Shown: positions 60,818 through 64,000 of the stretch, piece after piece
Position numbering within the stretch: the first letter of the stretch is position 1
Layout: each line of letters begins with the position of its first letter
Origin: Medakamo hakoo
Lineage: Eukaryota > Chlorophyta > Trebouxiophyceae > Coccomyxaceae
Reading direction: 5' to 3'
Assembly (NCBI GenBank): GCA_026636295.1
Contig: CP089453.1
Span: forward strand, 1,054,001 to 1,118,000
DNA: 64,000 nt
Notes under the pieces: generated by a model
What the model was told of the DNA's origin: nothing
The model's input: the letters and a program-made list of their open reading frames with translations, nothing else
The model's database searches: none
Position numbers and translations under genes: made by a program

Positions 60818-60982
60818 CAGGGAGGCGCGGGGATCGAGTGGCGAAAAGGCGGGAGGCCCTGCGGCCGCGGGCGACTCAATTGCGTGAGTGCAACGAACGT
60901 CCAACCTGGCTGCACTCGCTCAACTTTTTTCCACGCCCCGTCCCACCCACCGTGGCACGGCGGGATGGGGGATCCCGCCCCG

Positions 60983-61831
60983 CTACCCAACCACGCCCTT
61001 CCCCCGCTTCCCCTTCGTGTACACCTTCCCCTTGCTCCCGCCGTCCCACTCCGGCTCCAGCCGCTCCACCACATACTTTTGCCCGGCCTTTGTCCGGACG
61101 GGCTGGCCGTTGACAAAGCGAATGGTGTCGCCGCCCTTCTTGCCCTGCCCGCTGCCGCCGCCGCCGTCCCCCCACGCGACCGCGGGGCGGCTGGGCCCAG
61201 CGCCCACCGCCACCTGGTCAAATTTCGCCAACACGCGGGCTTTGGCGGCGGCTTCAGCTGCCGCGGCGGCGGCGGCAGCTTGCGCGGCTGCCGCTGTCGC
61301 CGCTTTCCAGCGGGCTTCCGCGGCGGCCGCGCCGCCGGGAGCTTCTACCAGCCAGGCGGCGGCCGCGGCAGCGTCCATGTCTGGCCCGCTCAGCAGGAGG
61401 ACGTGCTCCAGGAAGGCCGGGTCGGCGCCTGGGAACAGGGCCGCGAGGGCTGCTGCGGCCGCCGGGTCGGCGCGGGGGCCGGGCGGCTCGTCTTCCGCCT
61501 CCTCCTCTCCCTCGCTGCTGCTCGGCCCGGATTGGGGGGCCAGCTTCAACGAGCGAACGAGCGCTCCCGGCGACAGCTCGGTGGCGGCGGGACCCGGGCC
61601 GGTGGAGGCGTCGGCGGTCCTGGAGGCAAGCGCGCGTGCACGGGCGAGCAGGTCGGTGATGGCAGCGGGCGACGCCGCTGGGACGAGGCCGCCCACCGTC
61701 TCCGCCGCCTCTTCTGCATCTACATCTCCGTCTTCAAGGGTGGAAGCCACGTACGCGGCCAGGTCAGCGTCCTCAATGCCGTGCTGCGCCAGGAATTCGG
61801 CCGCGAGGTGCGGCAGCGAACACTCCTCCAT
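60983..61831 (-). CDS. CUE-domain protein (CUEDC2-like plant family)
   Basis: An intronless 282-aa frame; start at the first ATG (MEECSLPHLAAEFLAQHG). The N-terminal 60 residues form a short helical domain (LAAYVASTLEDGDVDAEEA) like that of plant CUE-domain proteins. An acidic Ser/Glu linker follows. The CUE region is AALAALFPGADPAFLEHVLL with AAAAAWLVEA (about residues 130-170); CUE domains bind ubiquitin. A long Ala-rich helix precedes the conserved tail: DTIRFVNGQPVRTKAGQKYV, EWDGGSKGKVYTKGKRGKG. That tail is what I recognise from the plant family. It lies 166 bp upstream of the GK-SDR gene on the same strand and diverges from TMEM50. Confidence 0.75.
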   Translation of the reverse strand: MEECSLPHLAAEFLAQHGIEDADLAAYVASTLEDGDVDAEEAAETVGGLVPAASPAAITDLLARARALASRTADASTGPGPAATELSPGALVRSLKLAPQSGPSSSEGEEEAEDEPPGPRADPAAAAALAALFPGADPAFLEHVLLLSGPDMDAAAAAAWLVEAPGGAAAAEARWKAATAAAAQAAAAAAAAEAAAKARVLAKFDQVAVGAGPSRPAVAWGDGGGGSGQGKKGGDTIRFVNGQPVRTKAGQKYVVERLEPEWDGGSKGKVYTKGKRGKGVVG

Positions 61832-62043
61832 CGCAAAAAACTTGATTTTGGAGCACCGGCCTCTCACTCTGCCTTTTGTTTCGTCACGCCCTCGCGCACC
61901 AGGGACCCGCTCGCGCACACACAAACACACACACACGGCCGGAGAGCGCGTCAGAGCGACCGCTCCAGCCAGTCACTGCGAGGGACCCACACACACGCGC
62001 GCGCATCAGGAGAGCGAGAGAGGACACGACAGCAAAAAAAAAC

Positions 62044-62625
62044 ATGCGCGCCACGACCGCCGAACCTCCACCTCCCTTCCCCATCGACACGGCGCCCGGC
62101 TCCCTCCTCCGCCGGGGCGCCGACCTCTTCACCGAAGGCCTGTCGACGGCGTCGGCTCTCCTGTCGTCCTGCCTAGGCTCGGCGGGCCTGCGGTCGCACG
62201 CCCACACCCTGTCCGGCGCCGCCTTTGCGGCCGGGTGGTGGGTCTTTGCGGACGCGGTCCTGACGCAGCCGCGCGCGCCGGGCGCGCCCCTGCCGCCCGT
62301 CCCCCCCCTCCGCTGGGTGCCCGGCGCCCTGGCGACGGCGGCCGCCGCCCTCATGGCGTCCGTCGCGGCGTCCCACGACGGCGGGTACGAGGTCGGGGCG
62401 GGCGCGGCCGGCCCCGGCGCGTCCGCCGCCCTGTTTGGCGCGTTCCTGTGTTCTTTTTTTGCGATCATCGGGTCGGCCGGCGCGGCCGTCCTCCAGTCCG
62501 GCGCCTGGCTGGGCGTCGCGGGCGTGCTGCAGTGCGTGCTGCTGCTCGCGGCGGGGCTGGCGGCGTTTGTCGCGTCGGACGGGGAGAGTGGCGGAGGCGG
62601 GTGGGGGTCGTACGCCGCGTTTTGA
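62044..62625 (+). CDS. TMEM50 / UPF0220 family membrane protein
   Basis: A single exon, 193 aa. The family string GWWVFADAVLTQ sits at the first span (about residues 63-78). RWVPGALATAAAALMASVAA, ALFGAFLCSFFAIIGSAGAA and GVLQCVLLLAAGLAAFV make the other three spans, as in TMEM50A/B (yeast Vps68-like). Yeast Vps68 acts in endosomal/vacuolar sorting. The N-terminus is longer than in animals by about 30 residues. A TGTAA signal lies at 62642-62646, 17 nt past the stop. Confidence 0.82.
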   Translation: MRATTAEPPPPFPIDTAPGSLLRRGADLFTEGLSTASALLSSCLGSAGLRSHAHTLSGAAFAAGWWVFADAVLTQPRAPGAPLPPVPPLRWVPGALATAAAALMASVAASHDGGYEVGAGAAGPGASAALFGAFLCSFFAIIGSAGAAVLQSGAWLGVAGVLQCVLLLAAGLAAFVASDGESGGGGWGSYAAF

Positions 62626-62783
62626 GGGGGGCGGGTGGGGGTGTAAGAGGTGGGCGCGGGGCCACCCACCCCGCTCCATCCATCCCGTGCGCCTGGACAG
62701 ACATCGAAAAAAAAAACACGGACCCGGAAAACCCGAAACTCTCTATCACACTGCCTCACCGCCGCCAGCGCGCGCACACGCCC

Positions 62784-63352
62784 TCAGTGCCCGCCACCCT
62801 TCAACCCTTCCACGCCCTCCGCCACCTGGCGCTGCTGTTCGCGGTAGATGGCGTTGAGGCGCGTAAACTCCTTGCGGTGGTGCAAGCATTCCAGGTAGTC
62901 GTCCCGCTTTTCCTTGCACTTGCGCGGGTCGTCCGTGGCGCGGACGCACTGTTTTTTTTGGCAGGGTGGGAGTGGGGGGTGTCGGCGAGGATGGCGTGTG
63001 GAGAGCCTCTCCAGCGCGGGGCCGAGGTTGGAACGAGGGCGCGCCGATGAGCAGCGCGAGAACAGAAAAACTGGGGGCGCGGTCCGGGCACGCCCTCCTC
63101 TCCAGTCGTCCACACGCCGGTAGATCACGCACCTCGGTGAAGTCGTTCCACATGGGGAAGCACCTGTTTGGGCGGAGGGAAAGAGCGCGGGAGGGCGTGA
63201 GAACCAGACGAACGCCGGCGGCGGCGTAAAGCACTGACGCGAGAGGCGCCCCGTGAACAGAGTGCGCGCAGTTGCACGGCCCAGGCGCAGGACGTCGCGC
63301 ACATATCAACGCACCGGCCGGCCGAGCCGGTGAGGCCGAAGCCGGAAGACAT
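62784..63352 (-). CDS. NDUFS5: Complex I subunit NDUFS5 (15-kDa), three exons
   Basis: Exons are 63352..63315, 63163..63133 and 62948..62784 (234 nt, 77 aa). Exon 2 is only 31 nt. Splicing gives MSSGFGLTGSAGR-CFPMWNDFTE-CVRATDDPRKC. The twin CX9C motif is CFPMWNDFTEC and CKEKRDDYLEC, with LHHRKEFTRLNAIYREQQRQ after it, close to plant NDUFS5. It is imported to the intermembrane space by the Mia40 pathway and joins the membrane arm of complex I. The first two cysteines are placed across an exon junction. Both donors are GTGCGT. Confidence 0.92.
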
Positions 63353-63645
63353 GGGCGGAGAGGAAGTGAAGACGGCAAAATGAACAGGAGAGTGGTGCAG
63401 CGTACGAGTGCACTGGTGCGAAGAAAACATTGTGCGGCAAAAAACAAACGCCCGCGCAGGCGGGGGGGAAACGGAGCGATTGCGCCCGCGCCTCAACCCG
63501 CGTGCGCACGTACACGGCCTTGTCACACCGCACTAGCGCGGCTGCACGCCCGTTCAACGGGCGAAAGAGTGTCACCAGCGCCCGTCGCACTTGCATCAAC
63601 GGGGCCTGCCATTGCGCACGCACGACGCCCGGTCAGCCAAACACG
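63353..63645. promoter_or_regulatory. Divergent gap, NDUFS5 / RBBP5-like
   Basis: 293 bp between divergent starts. It contains a short perfect inverted repeat, CGCCCGTT-C-AACGGGCG, at about 63547-63563. No TATA box is apparent. Confidence 0.35.
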
Positions 63646-64000
63646 ATGCCCGTCCCAGGTGCGTGACGGACATGTGCCACACGGACGATGCGCTGAACGG
63701 CTCGGAGAGCGGGGATCTGGCCGCACGGCGACAACGCTTTTCCTGCGCCGAAAAAAAAAACGCAGACCTCCCCTGTCCCTCACCCTCCACCCGTTCCCCA
63801 CTACTCACAACAACGACAACAACAGCCTCCATCCCGCGGGCCGACCTGCCTGAACGCATCTGGGAGGTGCTGGACGTGCCGGGCCGGGCCCGGTGCATGG
63901 CTTACAATCGATACGGCACGCTGCTCGCCGTCGGGTCTGCGGACGGGTCTCTGTCCGTCTGGGATTGTGACACAGCCGGCGCAGCGCGCACGGCCCGCCC
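63646..64000 (+). CDS. RBBP5/Swd1-like WD40 protein (COMPASS subunit), 5' end only
   Basis: Exon 1 is 13 nt (63646..63658, MPVP + G), donor GTGCGT. Exon 2 starts at 63826 and runs off the window edge. The joined start reads MPVPASIPRADLPERIWEVL, then RARCMAYNRYGTLLAVGSAD and GSLSVWDCDTAGAAR. That first WD blade, with a P-E-x2-x-x-L lead-in, matches RBBP5/RBL/Swd1, which scaffolds H3K4 methyltransferase complexes. Only about 63 codons are visible, so other WD40 families remain possible. Confidence 0.65.

Noticed and set aside
60817-60904. Earlier start for the GK-SDR protein at 60904
   Set aside because: That position is TTG, not ATG, and the guanylate kinase needs no extra N-terminus; the ATG at 60817 is preferred.
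63547-63563. Perfect inverted repeat CGCCCGTT-C-AACGGGCG as a mobile-element end or terminator
   Set aside because: It is short and isolated, with no partner copy or target duplication in the window.

Overview
The window is nuclear DNA of a green alga, most likely a compact, very GC-rich chlorophyte. It carries two chlorophyll-biosynthesis genes (CHLI and CHLG), a thylakoid FtsH, a plastid thioredoxin x, plastid ribosomal protein bL9 and a plastid M41-like protein. All have N-terminal extensions that look like transit peptides. They sit among clearly eukaryotic genes: EF-1A, E2F, a Mad3/BUBR1 protein, SPO11, RME-8, nardilysin and TIM9. Genes have none to three short spliceosomal introns. Third codon positions are almost all G or C. 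Ala/Gly/Pro runs are common, and GT/CA, GAGT and poly-G tracts fill introns and gene ends. I cannot name the species from sequence alone.

Layout. 0-13 kb: the 3' part of RME-8/DNAJC13 (open at the left edge), SPO11/TOP6A, a TTI1-like HEAT protein, a DUF3700 protein and a nucleotide-sugar transporter. 13-24.4 kb: EF-1A with its start codon split by an 853-nt intron, nardilysin, an unrecognised 739-aa protein, and cytosolic-type glucose-6-phosphate isomerase. 25-39 kb: a FOLT1-type mitochondrial carrier, a kinase-less Mad3/BUBR1, a small plastid-like membrane protein, thioredoxin x, a ~384-bp GAGT microsatellite, E2F, a WD40-like protein and an SLC35A sugar-nucleotide transporter. 39-49.6 kb: cornichon, a VIR3-like M41-type protein, plastid bL9, a large coiled-coil membrane protein, CHLI, an intron-containing tRNA-Leu(UAA) and a Cys-rich secreted protein. 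49.9-64 kb: FtsH (type A), TIM9, a SLATT-like membrane protein, chlorophyll synthase, an F-box protein with a C-terminal membrane segment, a guanylate kinase-SDR fusion, a CUE-domain protein, TMEM50, NDUFS5 and the 5' end of an RBBP5/Swd1-like WD40 gene.

Genes are tightly packed. Many pairs are divergent over 150-330 bp or convergent over about 100-320 bp. Five functional themes recur: chlorophyll synthesis and photosystem upkeep (CHLI, CHLG, FtsH, thioredoxin x, bL9), mitochondrial biogenesis (TIM9, NDUFS5, FOLT1), secretory traffic and glycosylation (cornichon, two SLC35 transporters, RME-8, TMEM50), cell cycle and meiosis (E2F, Mad3, SPO11, TTI1), and housekeeping. I see no transposon, retroelement, viral copy or CRISPR array. 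The most unusual items are the guanylate kinase-SDR fusion, the EF-1A intron inside its ATG, the 156-nt tRNA-Leu intron, the SLATT-like protein, and the possible alternative last exon of the coiled-coil gene.

Exon limits were read by eye from GT/AG sites, reading phase and family alignment from memory. Multi-exon totals were checked for divisibility by three. No searches were run.
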